Positions 1 to 5,787 are shown, numbered from the stretch's first letter. The stretch is 7,652 bases of DNA from Flavobacteriia bacterium (GCA_018500075.1 JAHBAN010000068.1:1-7652); one strand, 5' to 3'. Notes: generated by a model not told the origin, from the sequence alone. A program made the numbers and translations.

Positions 1-922
1 CAAGCGTCAAAGGCTCGCCCGGCGCGTGGGCCAGAAACAGCCGGCGCAAAAGGCGCGGGCCGTAATAGGCCAGAAGCGCATCAAGCGAGGGCAGCGCCGT
101 GGCCACGGGCACGCGCGGAGACGGCTCCTCTTGTGGGGCGGGGCGCACAGGGTCGATCAGGCAGACCGACAGCTTGGCCTGACCGGCACTCATCAGCGCG
201 ACGCCGGCCACAAGGCCGGGCGCATAGCTCGCGTGATCCTTGCGGAACACATCAATCAGAAGATCATAGCCGCGCGCGATCTTGTCGGAGTGATAGGCCA
301 GATCGGCGGCGTAATAGGTATAGCGCCCGTCGCCGTCCGTGAGCGGGCGCGGGCGCAGGTCGCCGCGCGGCACAGTGTCAAGCAGGAGGCGCTCCGAGGG
401 GGTATCGGGCACTGTGGTGATCAGGGCGCCTCTGCTGTCCAGCAAAGCATCTGTGGCTGAAAACGCGTTGAGAAGACGCGACAATGTTGCGTCTGTTTCA
501 AGGCCGCTCTCATGGGTGAAGGTGTCAAAGGACACATCAAGAGCCGTCAGGCCGCTGCGGATACTGGCCATGGCAGCCTTGAGCGCGGCGTGGCGCACAG
601 CGGGGAGCCAATCGGCCTCGGCGGCCGTAAACAGCTCTTTTGGCAGGCCCTTGCGCACAGTGGCGGCGAGCGCCGTGATTTCGTCAGGCTCAAACTCGGC
701 GGGCGCGACACAGCGGGCAAAAACGCCCCGCGCGAGCGCGTCGGCTTGCGGGCCTGCATCATTGACGTAGTATTCGCGTGTGACATCATGGCCAAGGGCT
801 GTGGCCATGCGGGCGAGCACATCGCCAATGATGGCCGCATAGGCATCTTCGCCGCGCAGCGGGCGGCTGGGATAGGCCGAAACAAATTCGACATTGATGC
901 GCTGGGGCTTTGTGGTGCTCAT
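1..922 (-). CDS. ArgRS-like protein lacking HIGH and KMSK motifs (partial, C-terminus beyond window)
   Basis: The frame from ATG at 922 down to base 1 is open for 307 codons and runs off the window. It aligns almost without gaps to the catalytic domain of alphaproteobacterial arginyl-tRNA synthetase. Residues 9-16 (INVEFVSA), 45-57 (HDVTREYYVNDAG), the WLPAVR block at 105-110, YTYYAADLAYH at 201-211 and LIDV at 222-225 are family-typical. Differences stand out. The roughly 110-120 residue N-terminal tRNA-binding domain is absent. The HIGH position (normally HVGH or HIGH) reads R23-G-E-D26. SANPTG reads SAYPSR, and the KMSK loop reads P269-R-V-P272. Class I synthetases use both motifs to bind ATP, so aminoacylation is unlikely. 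Third positions are strongly G/C and no stop or frameshift occurs, which argues for a maintained gene. No good ribosome binding site precedes ATG 922. Function is unknown; a regulatory or tRNA- or arginine-binding role is inference. Homology is confident, role is not. Confidence 0.85.
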   Translation of the reverse strand, partial: MSTTKPQRINVEFVSAYPSRPLRGEDAYAAIIGDVLARMATALGHDVTREYYVNDAGPQADALARGVFARCVAPAEFEPDEITALAATVRKGLPKELFTAAEADWLPAVRHAALKAAMASIRSGLTALDVSFDTFTHESGLETDATLSRLLNAFSATDALLDSRGALITTVPDTPSERLLLDTVPRGDLRPRPLTDGDGRYTYYAADLAYHSDKIARGYDLLIDVFRKDHASYAPGLVAGVALMSAGQAKLSVCLIDPVRPAPQEEPSPRVPVATALPSLDALLAYYGPRLLRRLFLAHAPGEPLTL

Positions 923-1051
923 GGAAATTTGATAACAGTAAACCCAAGCCGAGGGGAACCCTTGCCAGTATGATTTGCCTCTTTTCCTCAGGGCGCAAGC
1001 TCGGTATGCACAGCCCGACTTTGAAACCTATGCCAGGAAGGCCCGCGCCAG
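923..1051. promoter_or_regulatory. Divergent intergenic region between the two ArgRS-family genes
   Basis: These 129 bases separate two divergent genes and must hold both start regions. On the plus strand TATGAT at 969-974 is a possible -10 box, but no convincing -35 lies upstream. AGGAAGG at 1035-1041 is the ribosome binding site of the plus-strand argS. On the minus strand no clear promoter or Shine-Dalgarno sequence was found. The shared region would allow coordinated control of the two genes; this is inferred from layout only. Confidence 0.45.
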
Positions 1052-2773
1052 ATGCAAAAGACCCTGATTGAGACGCTGCAAGCGTTCGTGAATGCCGCTT
1101 TTGAGCGTGCGGGCTATGACACGAAATTTGCGGCTGTGCGGGTTTCGGACCGGCCCGATCTTGCTGATTTTCAGTGCAACGGGCTTATGGGGGTCGCCAA
1201 GAGCCAGAAGATGAACCCGATGGAGGCTGGCGCAGCTGTTCTGGACGCGCTCGATATGGAAGGGCTTTTTGAGGCGGATTTTGTGAAGCCCGGCTTTCTC
1301 AACTTCAAGGCCACCGACGCGGCGCTGCGGGCGCTTGTTGCGGCCTCAGCGGCTGATCCGCGGGCGCTGGCGGGGCGCGTTGAGCGCCAAAAAATCATGG
1401 TGGATTATGGCGGGCCGAACCTTGCCAAGGAAATGCACGTGGGGCATTTGCGCTCGGCGATTGTCGGCCACGGGCTGATCAACCTGCTTGCCTTTGCCGG
1501 CCATGAGGTTGTGAGCGATGTGCATTTGGGCGATTGGGGCTTGCAGCTGGGCCAGCTGATCACCCAGATCGAGGAGGTGCGCCCTGATCTCTTTGAAGAT
1601 GAGGTGCTCAGGCCGATCACCATGCTGGATTTGCAGGAGTGGTATCCGGCGGCCTCGGCCAAATCAAAGGCGGATGAAGCCTTCCGCGACAAGGCGCGTA
1701 TCGCGACATCGGCGCTGCAGGCGGGAGACGGGCGCTATATGCGGCTTTGGCAGCGGATTGTCGATGTGAGCATCGCCAGCCTGCGCCGGGATTACAACCG
1801 TTTGGGCTGTGAGTTTACCTATTTTTATGGTGAAAGCCGTTATCAGGAGATGCTGGGACCGCTGGTGCAAAGCCTTGAAGACAAAGGCGTTGCGGAGCCA
1901 TCGGATGGCGCAATTGTTATTCATTTAGAAGAGGATACGAAGCTTCCTCCATTGATGCTGCGCAACAGCAACGGCGGCTATGGCTATGGCGCGACCGATC
2001 TTGCCACCATCGTGGACCGGCTGGAAACGGACAGGCCGGATGCTATTCTTTATGTTGTTGATGCGCGCCAGAAAATGCACTTTCAACAGGTGTTTCTGGG
2101 GATGGAAAAGACCGGGCTTCTGGGCGACACACAGCTTGAGCATACCGCTTTTGGCACGGTCAACGGCACCGATGGCAAACCCTTCAAGACCCGCGAGGGC
2201 GGGGTGATGCGGCTGCATGATCTGATGGAAGAAATGCACGCAGCGGCGCGCAAGCGGCTGGAGGAGATGGGCAAGCTTGAGGGTGCGGAGCTTGAGAAGA
2301 CCGCCGAGCAGATCGCCATTGCCGCGATCAAGTTCGGCGAGCTGAGTCATGACCGCGAGAGCAACTATATATTTGATATGGAACAGTTTTTGCAATTTGA
2401 AGGCAAAACGGGGCCTTATATTCAATACACCTGTGTGCGGATCGCTTCGTTGATGGAAAACGCCCGTGCCGCCGGGCTTGAGCCAAGCGCTTTCACCGAG
2501 GTGAGCGATGGGGCACGCGGCCTTGTTCTGACGCTGGATGCCTTTGCGGCCAAGCTCGCCCGCGCGGTGGAAACCCGCAAGCCGAGCAATATGGCGCTGC
2601 ACGTCTATAACCTCGCCAATGCGACCAATTCATTTTACCAATCCAACCGTGTTCTGGCGGAGGGCGTGGCCCCAGATCTGGCCGCCTCGCACCTTGGCCT
2701 TCTGGCGGCGGCCAAGGGCCAGCTGGACCTCGGCTTGACGCTATTGGGGATCGAAGTGCCCGCCAAGATGTGA
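1052..2773 (+). CDS. argS: Arginyl-tRNA synthetase (E. coli-like lineage)
   Basis: Attaches arginine to tRNA-Arg using ATP in the cytoplasm. The 573-residue length matches the family (E. coli enzyme 577). An N-terminal tRNA-contacting domain covers about residues 1-90. The catalytic fold follows with VDYGGPN at 117-123 and an intact HVGH at 129-132 followed by LRSAIVG. The TDLA block and DARQKMHF motif are present. The KMSK loop is the degenerate form usual for this subfamily, K376-P-F-K-T-R381 within GKPFKTREGG. The C-terminal helical anticodon-binding (DALR) domain ends in GIEVPAKM, like E. coli GIETVERM. AGGAAGG at 1035-1041, ten bases upstream, supports ATG 1052. The HVGHLRS lineage differs from the alphaproteobacterial type seen in the degenerate neighbour at 1-922. 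Some stretches (about 1913-1957 and 2362-2401) use A/T-rich codons unlike the surroundings, which fits foreign origin. Whether this is the cell's only ArgRS cannot be told from the window. Confidence 0.95.
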   Translation: MQKTLIETLQAFVNAAFERAGYDTKFAAVRVSDRPDLADFQCNGLMGVAKSQKMNPMEAGAAVLDALDMEGLFEADFVKPGFLNFKATDAALRALVAASAADPRALAGRVERQKIMVDYGGPNLAKEMHVGHLRSAIVGHGLINLLAFAGHEVVSDVHLGDWGLQLGQLITQIEEVRPDLFEDEVLRPITMLDLQEWYPAASAKSKADEAFRDKARIATSALQAGDGRYMRLWQRIVDVSIASLRRDYNRLGCEFTYFYGESRYQEMLGPLVQSLEDKGVAEPSDGAIVIHLEEDTKLPPLMLRNSNGGYGYGATDLATIVDRLETDRPDAILYVVDARQKMHFQQVFLGMEKTGLLGDTQLEHTAFGTVNGTDGKPFKTREGGVMRLHDLMEEMHAAARKRLEEMGKLEGAELEKTAEQIAIAAIKFGELSHDRESNYIFDMEQFLQFEGKTGPYIQYTCVRIASLMENARAAGLEPSAFTEVSDGARGLVLTLDAFAAKLARAVETRKPSNMALHVYNLANATNSFYQSNRVLAEGVAPDLAASHLGLLAAAKGQLDLGLTLLGIEVPAKM

Positions 2774-2780
2774 GCGGGGC

Positions 2781-2801
2781 AAAAAATATTTAAAATTTTT
2801 T
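2781..2801 (+). terminator. A/T-only hairpin terminator candidate after argS
   Basis: AAAAAAT (2781-2787), a 7-base loop and ATTTTTT (2795-2801) form a perfect 7-bp stem ending in six T, eight bases after the argS stop codon. The stem has no G:C pair, so it is a weak intrinsic terminator at best. Its composition contrasts sharply with the GC-rich surroundings. Confidence 0.35.
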
Positions 2802-2851
2802 CGCGTGCGTTAACGAATGCGCCTGACCCGCTGAGTCGGGGGGGGTGATAA

Positions 2852-2881
2852 GCGTGCACAGAGCGTGCACAGGGCGTGCAC
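2852..2881. repeat. Three GCGTGCAC direct repeats in exact 11-bp phase
   Basis: GCGTGCAC occurs at 2852-2859, 2863-2870 and 2874-2881, each 11 bp from the next, and each contains the palindrome GTGCAC. A related GCGTGCG lies at 2924-2930. Spacing of about one helical turn would place the sites on one DNA face, as in a cooperative protein-binding array. The third unit overlaps the left arm of the following hairpin. The binding protein, if any, is unknown. Confidence 0.75.
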
Positions 2882-2909
2882 CGCCAAAACGGGGGTTTTG
2901 GGGCGGTGC
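2878..2909. other. Strong bulged hairpin adjoining the GTGCAC array
   Basis: GCACCGCC plus AAAAC (2878-2890) pairs with GTTTT plus GGCGGTGC (2895-2909). The stem is 13 bp with a 2-base GG bulge and a GGGG loop. It begins inside the third GTGCAC repeat and has no T tract on either strand, so it does not look like a simple terminator. It could be an RNA structure, a cruciform or part of an interspersed repeat. Confidence 0.6.
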
Positions 2910-2959
2910 TAAGTGTGACCACAGCGTGCGCGGCTTTGGGATTTGGTTAGGGATTGCGC

Positions 2960-3057
2960 TGCGGCTGCGCCGCAACGCCCGGTGGGGGCGCTGCCCCCGG
3001 CTGAAAAAGCCTGACGGCTTTTGCAGCCTCCCCCGGGATATTTCTGGAAAGAAAAAG
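2960..3057 (+). repeat. Composite intergenic element, copy A
   Basis: In plus order: hairpin TGCGGC-TGC-GCCGCA (2960-2974), hairpin GGGGGC-GCT-GCCCCC (2984-2998), hairpin AAAAGCC-TGAC-GGCTTTT (3005-3022), then CCCC and the box GGATATTT-C-TGGAAAG with an A-rich tail (3036-3057). The same box is found at 4797-4818 (plus) and 4931-4952 (minus), also after GC hairpins. Copy A lies after the plus-strand argS in the same orientation. I recognise this style from Rhodobacterales intergenic regions; that is recall, not a search. Confidence 0.7.
3005..3022. terminator. Short bidirectional hairpin between argS and trxB
   Basis: AAAAGCC (3005-3011) and GGCTTTT (3016-3022) form a perfect 7-bp stem with loop TGAC. 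The T run is inside the 3' arm on either strand, so it could end transcription both from argS and from trxB. It also sits inside composite element copy A. Confidence 0.4.
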
Positions 3058-3085
3058 CAGCCGGAGGGGGCAAAGGGGCCTGAGC

Positions 3086-4030
3086 TTAGCTGTTTTCCTC
3101 GGCGAGGAACCGTTCGGCCTCGAGGGCGGCCATGCAGCCCATGCCTGCGGAGGTGACGGCCTGGCGGTATTTGTGATCGGTGAGATCGCCTGCGGCGAAG
3201 ACGCCGGGGATGGATGTTTCTGTGCTGTCGGGTTTTGTGAGCACATAGCCGCCCATGTGGGTTTGGAGCGTGTCTTTGACCAGCTCGTTGGCGGGGGCGT
3301 GGCCGATGGCGACAAAGACGCCTTTGCAGGGCAGGTCTGTGATGACGCCTGTTTGGGTGTGTTTGACTTTTACGCCTTCGACGCCGAGCGGCATATCAGT
3401 GCCGTAGACTTCCTCGATTTCGTGAAACCAGAGGGTTTCGATCTTGGGGTTTTTCATCAGGCGGTCTTGGAGGATTTTCTCGCTGCGTAATGTGTCGCGG
3501 CGGTGAACGAGCGTGACCTTGCTGGCGAAGTTGGTGAGAAAGAGCGCTTCCTCGACGGCGGTGTTGCCGCCGCCGACCACGACGATCTCCTGACCGCGAT
3601 AAAAGAAGCCATCGCAGGTGGCACAGGCCGAAACGCCGAAGCCTTTGAACTTCTCCTCAGACGGCAGGCCAAGCCATTTGGCGCGCGCGCCTGTGGCGAG
3701 GATCACCGCGTCGCAGCTATAGAGCGTGCCGCTGTCGCCCTGGGCTTTGAAGGGGCGCTCGGAGAGGTCGAGGGAGGTGATGATGTCGCCGATGATTTCG
3801 GTGCCCATGGCTTTGGCATGGGCCTCCATACGCACCATGAGATCGGGGCCTTGCACCTCGGTGTCGCCGGGCCAGTTCTCCACTTCGGTTGTGGTTGTGA
3901 GCTGGCCGCCCGGCTCGATGCCTTGCACAAGGATGGGTGCGAGCATGGCGCGCGAGGCGTAGACGCCTGCGGTGTAGCCTGCGGGGCCAGAGCCGATGAT
4001 CAGAACTTTGGTGTGACGCGTTTCAGCCAT
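3086..4030 (-). CDS. trxB: Thioredoxin-disulfide reductase
   Basis: A cytoplasmic FAD enzyme that uses NADPH to reduce thioredoxin, maintaining cellular thiols and supplying electrons to reductases. The protein has 314 residues, the usual length for the low-molecular-weight bacterial form. The FAD dinucleotide fold opens with GSGPAG at 13-18, and PGGQL follows at 40-44. The redox-active pair is C136-A-T-C139 within ACATCDG. The NADPH fold has GGGNTA at 153-158 and HRRD at 176-179, whose arginines are typical for NADPH binding. The second FAD signature is AAGDL at 279-283. AGGGGG eight bases upstream (complement of 4039-4044) supports ATG 4030. It is divergent from the Lrp-family gene at 4235 and convergent with argS. 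TATATC (complement of 4076-4081) is a possible -10 box, without a clear -35. All key residues are present. Confidence 0.97.
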   Translation of the reverse strand: MAETRHTKVLIIGSGPAGYTAGVYASRAMLAPILVQGIEPGGQLTTTTEVENWPGDTEVQGPDLMVRMEAHAKAMGTEIIGDIITSLDLSERPFKAQGDSGTLYSCDAVILATGARAKWLGLPSEEKFKGFGVSACATCDGFFYRGQEIVVVGGGNTAVEEALFLTNFASKVTLVHRRDTLRSEKILQDRLMKNPKIETLWFHEIEEVYGTDMPLGVEGVKVKHTQTGVITDLPCKGVFVAIGHAPANELVKDTLQTHMGGYVLTKPDSTETSIPGVFAAGDLTDHKYRQAVTSAGMGCMAALEAERFLAEENS

Positions 4031-4234
4031 GGTGTCGGCCCCCTGATGATGTGGTGAGTGCAGATGTTGCGCAGGGATATACCCCCGCGGCCCGAGGAAG
4101 GGAAGAGGCGCTGCGCAGGTGGGAAAAGACCGGGTATCGGGAGGCGCGTTTTGTTTTCTTGCTCAGGGTTGAAATATTGTTGCGCCCACAGGGCGTGCTG
4201 ATATAACAATCGGCAAATCTGGAGGATATAAACG
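4031..4234. promoter_or_regulatory. Divergent trxB / lrp control region
   Basis: These 204 bases hold both promoters. For the regulator gene, TATAAC (4202-4207) is a candidate -10, with TTGTTG (4177-4182) or TTGCGC (4180-4185) as -35. A perfect dyad CGCCC-ACA-GGGCG (4183-4195) sits in the spacer and could be an operator. GGAGG at 4221-4225, nine bases before ATG 4235, is a strong ribosome binding site. TGCGCAGG occurs twice, at 4068-4075 and 4112-4119, 44 bp apart. Lrp-family proteins often regulate themselves and divergent neighbours; applying that here is inference. Confidence 0.45.
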
Positions 4235-4735
4235 ATGCCGCATACGCGTCTCGATGAGATTGACCGTAAAATTCTGGCCGAGTTGCAAGCTGATGGGCGG
4301 ATGACGAATGTTGAGCTGGCCAAACGGGTCGGGATTTCTGCGCCGCCCTGTTTGCGCCGTGTGCGGACGCTGGAGGAGGCGGGCTTCATTCGTGGCTATC
4401 ACGCCGAAGTCAACCCGCGCGAGCTTGGCTTTGAAGTGCAGGTCTTTGCCATGGTCGGGCTGGTCAGCCAGGCAGAGGCCGACCTGTCGGCATTTGAGGC
4501 GCGCTGCCGTGCCTGGCCGCTGGTGCGCGAGTGCCATATGCTCAACGGCGAGGTTGATTTCATTCTCAAATGCGTGGCGCCTGATCTCTCCACCTTTCAG
4601 AGCTTTCTGACCGAAGATCTGACCGCGGCGGAAAATGTGGCAAGCGTCAAGACATCGCTTGTGATCCGGGGGGCAAAGGACGAGCCGGGTGTGCCGTTTG
4701 ATGTGCTGGAAGCCCGGCTGGCGCGCAGGGCGTGA
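4235..4735 (+). CDS. Lrp/AsnC-family transcriptional regulator
   Basis: A DNA-binding protein of the feast/famine family, which usually senses amino acids and forms dimers to octamers. The 166-residue length is typical. The N-terminal winged helix-turn-helix includes LDEIDRKIL (6-14), LQADGR (17-22) and NVELAKRVGIS (25-35), with recognition helix P38-CLRRVRTLEEAG-F51 and the typical IRGYHAEVNP at 52-61. The remaining part is an RAM-type ligand and oligomerisation domain with a GEVDFILKC core strand and the late block VASVKTSLVIR, which corresponds to the V..V.T..VL region of Lrp proteins. A GGAGG ribosome binding site fixes the start. It is divergent from trxB, so redox or amino-acid control of trxB, or autoregulation, is possible but not shown. 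The ligand and targets are unknown. Confidence 0.93.
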   Translation: MPHTRLDEIDRKILAELQADGRMTNVELAKRVGISAPPCLRRVRTLEEAGFIRGYHAEVNPRELGFEVQVFAMVGLVSQAEADLSAFEARCRAWPLVRECHMLNGEVDFILKCVAPDLSTFQSFLTEDLTAAENVASVKTSLVIRGAKDEPGVPFDVLEARLARRA

Positions 4736-4750
4736 CCACCCCGTGAGGGG

Positions 4751-4818
4751 GCAGGGGGCGCTCGCGCCCCCTCTGCCTGCGGCATTCACCCCCTGAGGAT
4801 ATTTGTGGAAAGAAAAAG
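4751..4818 (+). repeat. Composite intergenic element, copy B
   Basis: Begins 16 bases after the Lrp-family stop codon. Hairpin AGGGGGCG-CTCG-CGCCCCCT (4753-4772) is followed by CCCCCTGA and the box GGATATTT-G-TGGAAAG with its A-rich tail (4797-4818). The 22-base box differs from copies A and C at one position. The orientation is the sense strand of the upstream gene. The GC hairpin may act as a transcript end, but no T tract follows it. Confidence 0.7.
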
Positions 4819-4886
4819 ACTTAATTAACTTTTATCTTGCAGGCTGGGATTGCGGAACAGGCGGGGACGCCGATGGCCGTGAAAGG

Positions 4887-4905
4887 AAAAGAGATGTCTC
4901 TTTTT
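4887..4905. terminator. Hairpin terminator candidate after the Lrp-family gene
   Basis: AAAAGAGA (4887-4894) and TCTCTTTT (4897-4904) are perfect inverted repeats, followed by one more T. With a realistic loop the stem is about 7 bp and ends in a T run, and the arms make it readable from both strands. It lies two bases before a second, stronger terminator. Confidence 0.45.
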
Positions 4906-4906
4906 G

Positions 4907-4936
4907 AGGAAGGGTTGAAACCAGCCCTTCCTTTTT
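4907..4936 (+). terminator. Intrinsic terminator
   Basis: AGGAAGGG (4907-4914) pairs perfectly with CCCTTCCT (4925-4932) across a 10-base loop and is followed by more T, giving five T at 4932-4936. This is a classical rho-independent shape for plus-strand transcripts from the Lrp-family gene. The T tract is the complement of the A-rich tail of composite element copy C on the other strand. Confidence 0.7.
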
Positions 4937-5008
4937 CTTTCCAGAAATATCCCGGGGAGCGCGAGGGGCTGGCCCCTCGCCCGGGTCGGATTTTCGCGCA
5001 GCGAAAAT
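4931..5008 (-). repeat. Composite intergenic element, copy C (minus strand)
   Basis: On the minus strand, starting 11 bases after the truA stop codon: hairpin ATTTTCGC-TGC-GCGAAAAT (5008 to 4990), hairpin GCGAGGGGC-CA-GCCCCTCGC (4980 to 4961, 9-bp perfect arms), then CCCC and the box GGATATTT-C-TGGAAAG with its A-rich tail (4952 to 4931). This repeats the layout of copy A, including a TGC loop in the first hairpin, in sense orientation after truA. Confidence 0.7.
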
Positions 5009-5019
5009 TCGAAATGACA

Positions 5020-5787
5020 TCATGCAAAAGGATCATCCGCGTAGAGCACGTGTTTGAGATAAAGCCCTTGGGGCGGGCAGACCGGGCCACAGGCGGCGCG
5101 GGTGCGGGCGTTGAGGGCGGTTTGGACGTCTTCGGGCGTCCACGAGCCGGCGCCGACGCGTTCCAAGGTGCCCACGATCGAGCGGACTTGATTGTGTAAA
5201 AACGAGCGGGCGCGGATATGGAAGCGGTATTCCAGCCCGCCTGCCACGGGGTGCTCGGTGATCGCGATTTCGTCGAGTGTTTTCACCGGGCTTTGGGCCT
5301 GACAGATCGTGGAGCGGAATGTTGTGAAGTCATGCTGGCCGATCAGCCGGGCCGCGCCTTGGCGCATGGCGTCAAGGTCGAGCCGGTTTTTGACGTGCCA
5401 CACAAGGCCTTTGTCATGCACGGCGGGGGCGCGGCGGACCAGAAGGCGGAAGAGATAGAGCCGTTCCAGGGCCGAGAAGCGGGCGTGCCAGTCGTCTTCC
5501 ACCCGGGCGCAGGCGACAATGGCGATCGGGCTGGGGCTGAGGTGATAGTTCAGCGCTTCGGAGAGGCGGAACGCTGTCCAGTTTTGCTCCATATCGGCAT
5601 GGGCGACTTGGCCGAGGGCGTGAACGCCGGCATCGGTGCGTCCGGCGGCGGCGATGTTATGGGCGCGCGGCTCCAGTTTCGCGAGGGCGGTTTCGATCTC
5701 GCCTTGCACGGTGTCCTGGTCGTTTTGGCGCTGCCAGCCTGAGAAGGGGGCGCCGTTGTATTCGATTTTGAGGGCATATCTGGGCAT
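5020..5787 (-). CDS. truA: tRNA pseudouridine(38-40) synthase TruA
   Basis: Converts uridines 38, 39 and 40 of the tRNA anticodon arm to pseudouridine, which stabilises decoding. The 255 residues match the bacterial family length. The N-terminal strand YALKIEYNGAPFSGWQRQ (4-21) and TVQGEIE (26-32) are characteristic, and the catalytic aspartate is D52 in GRTDAGVHA (49-57). The second half includes ALNYHLSP, DWHARFSA, HDFTTFRS and RSFLHNQVRSIVGTL, the block that lines the tRNA cleft, and the protein ends with the family-typical PPQGLYLKHVLY. ATG 5787 gives the standard start, but no good Shine-Dalgarno sequence precedes it. It is divergent from the ycjX-like gene and convergent with the Lrp-family gene. 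In many alphaproteobacteria truA lies near def and fmt; these are not in this window. Confidence 0.97.
   Translation of the reverse strand: MPRYALKIEYNGAPFSGWQRQNDQDTVQGEIETALAKLEPRAHNIAAAGRTDAGVHALGQVAHADMEQNWTAFRLSEALNYHLSPSPIAIVACARVEDDWHARFSALERLYLFRLLVRRAPAVHDKGLVWHVKNRLDLDAMRQGAARLIGQHDFTTFRSTICQAQSPVKTLDEIAITEHPVAGGLEYRFHIRARSFLHNQVRSIVGTLERVGAGSWTPEDVQTALNARTRAACGPVCPPQGLYLKHVLYADDPFA

Larger units (their letters stand above)
2774..3085. other. Gene-free spacer between convergent argS and trxB
   Basis: These 312 bases hold no credible gene. In order they contain an A/T-only hairpin with a T run (2781-2801), the palindrome CGTTAACG (2808-2815), three GTGCAC units in 11-bp phase (2852-2881), a long hairpin (2878-2909), and composite repeat copy A (2960-3057) with three small hairpins. 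A frame at 2845-3156 crosses all of these and runs into antisense trxB, so it is not credible. Confidence 0.7.

Noticed and set aside
1..922. Calling the ArgRS-like gene a pseudogene
   Set aside because: No stop or frameshift in 307 codons, strong coding bias, and good alignment outside the two motifs. It remains possible if the part beyond the window is broken.
26..973. Plus-strand frames at 26-460, 339-770 and 512-973
   Set aside because: They overlap the minus-strand ArgRS-like gene, whose protein has clear family homology and GC-ending codons. The plus-strand translations are Arg/Ala/Gly-rich without any recognisable motif.
1925..2602. Minus-strand 225-residue frame within argS
   Set aside because: Antisense shadow of a confidently identified synthetase; no motif and no ribosome binding site.
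2852..2881. CRISPR array
   Set aside because: Units of 8 bases with 3-base gaps are far too short, and there are no spacers or cas genes.
2845..3156. Plus-strand 103-residue frame in the argS-trxB spacer
   Set aside because: It runs through repeats and hairpins into antisense trxB; the protein is a translation of the repeats.
4837..5199. Plus-strand 120-residue frame between the Lrp-family gene and truA
   Set aside because: It passes through two terminators and a composite repeat and then antisense truA. No homology is recognisable.
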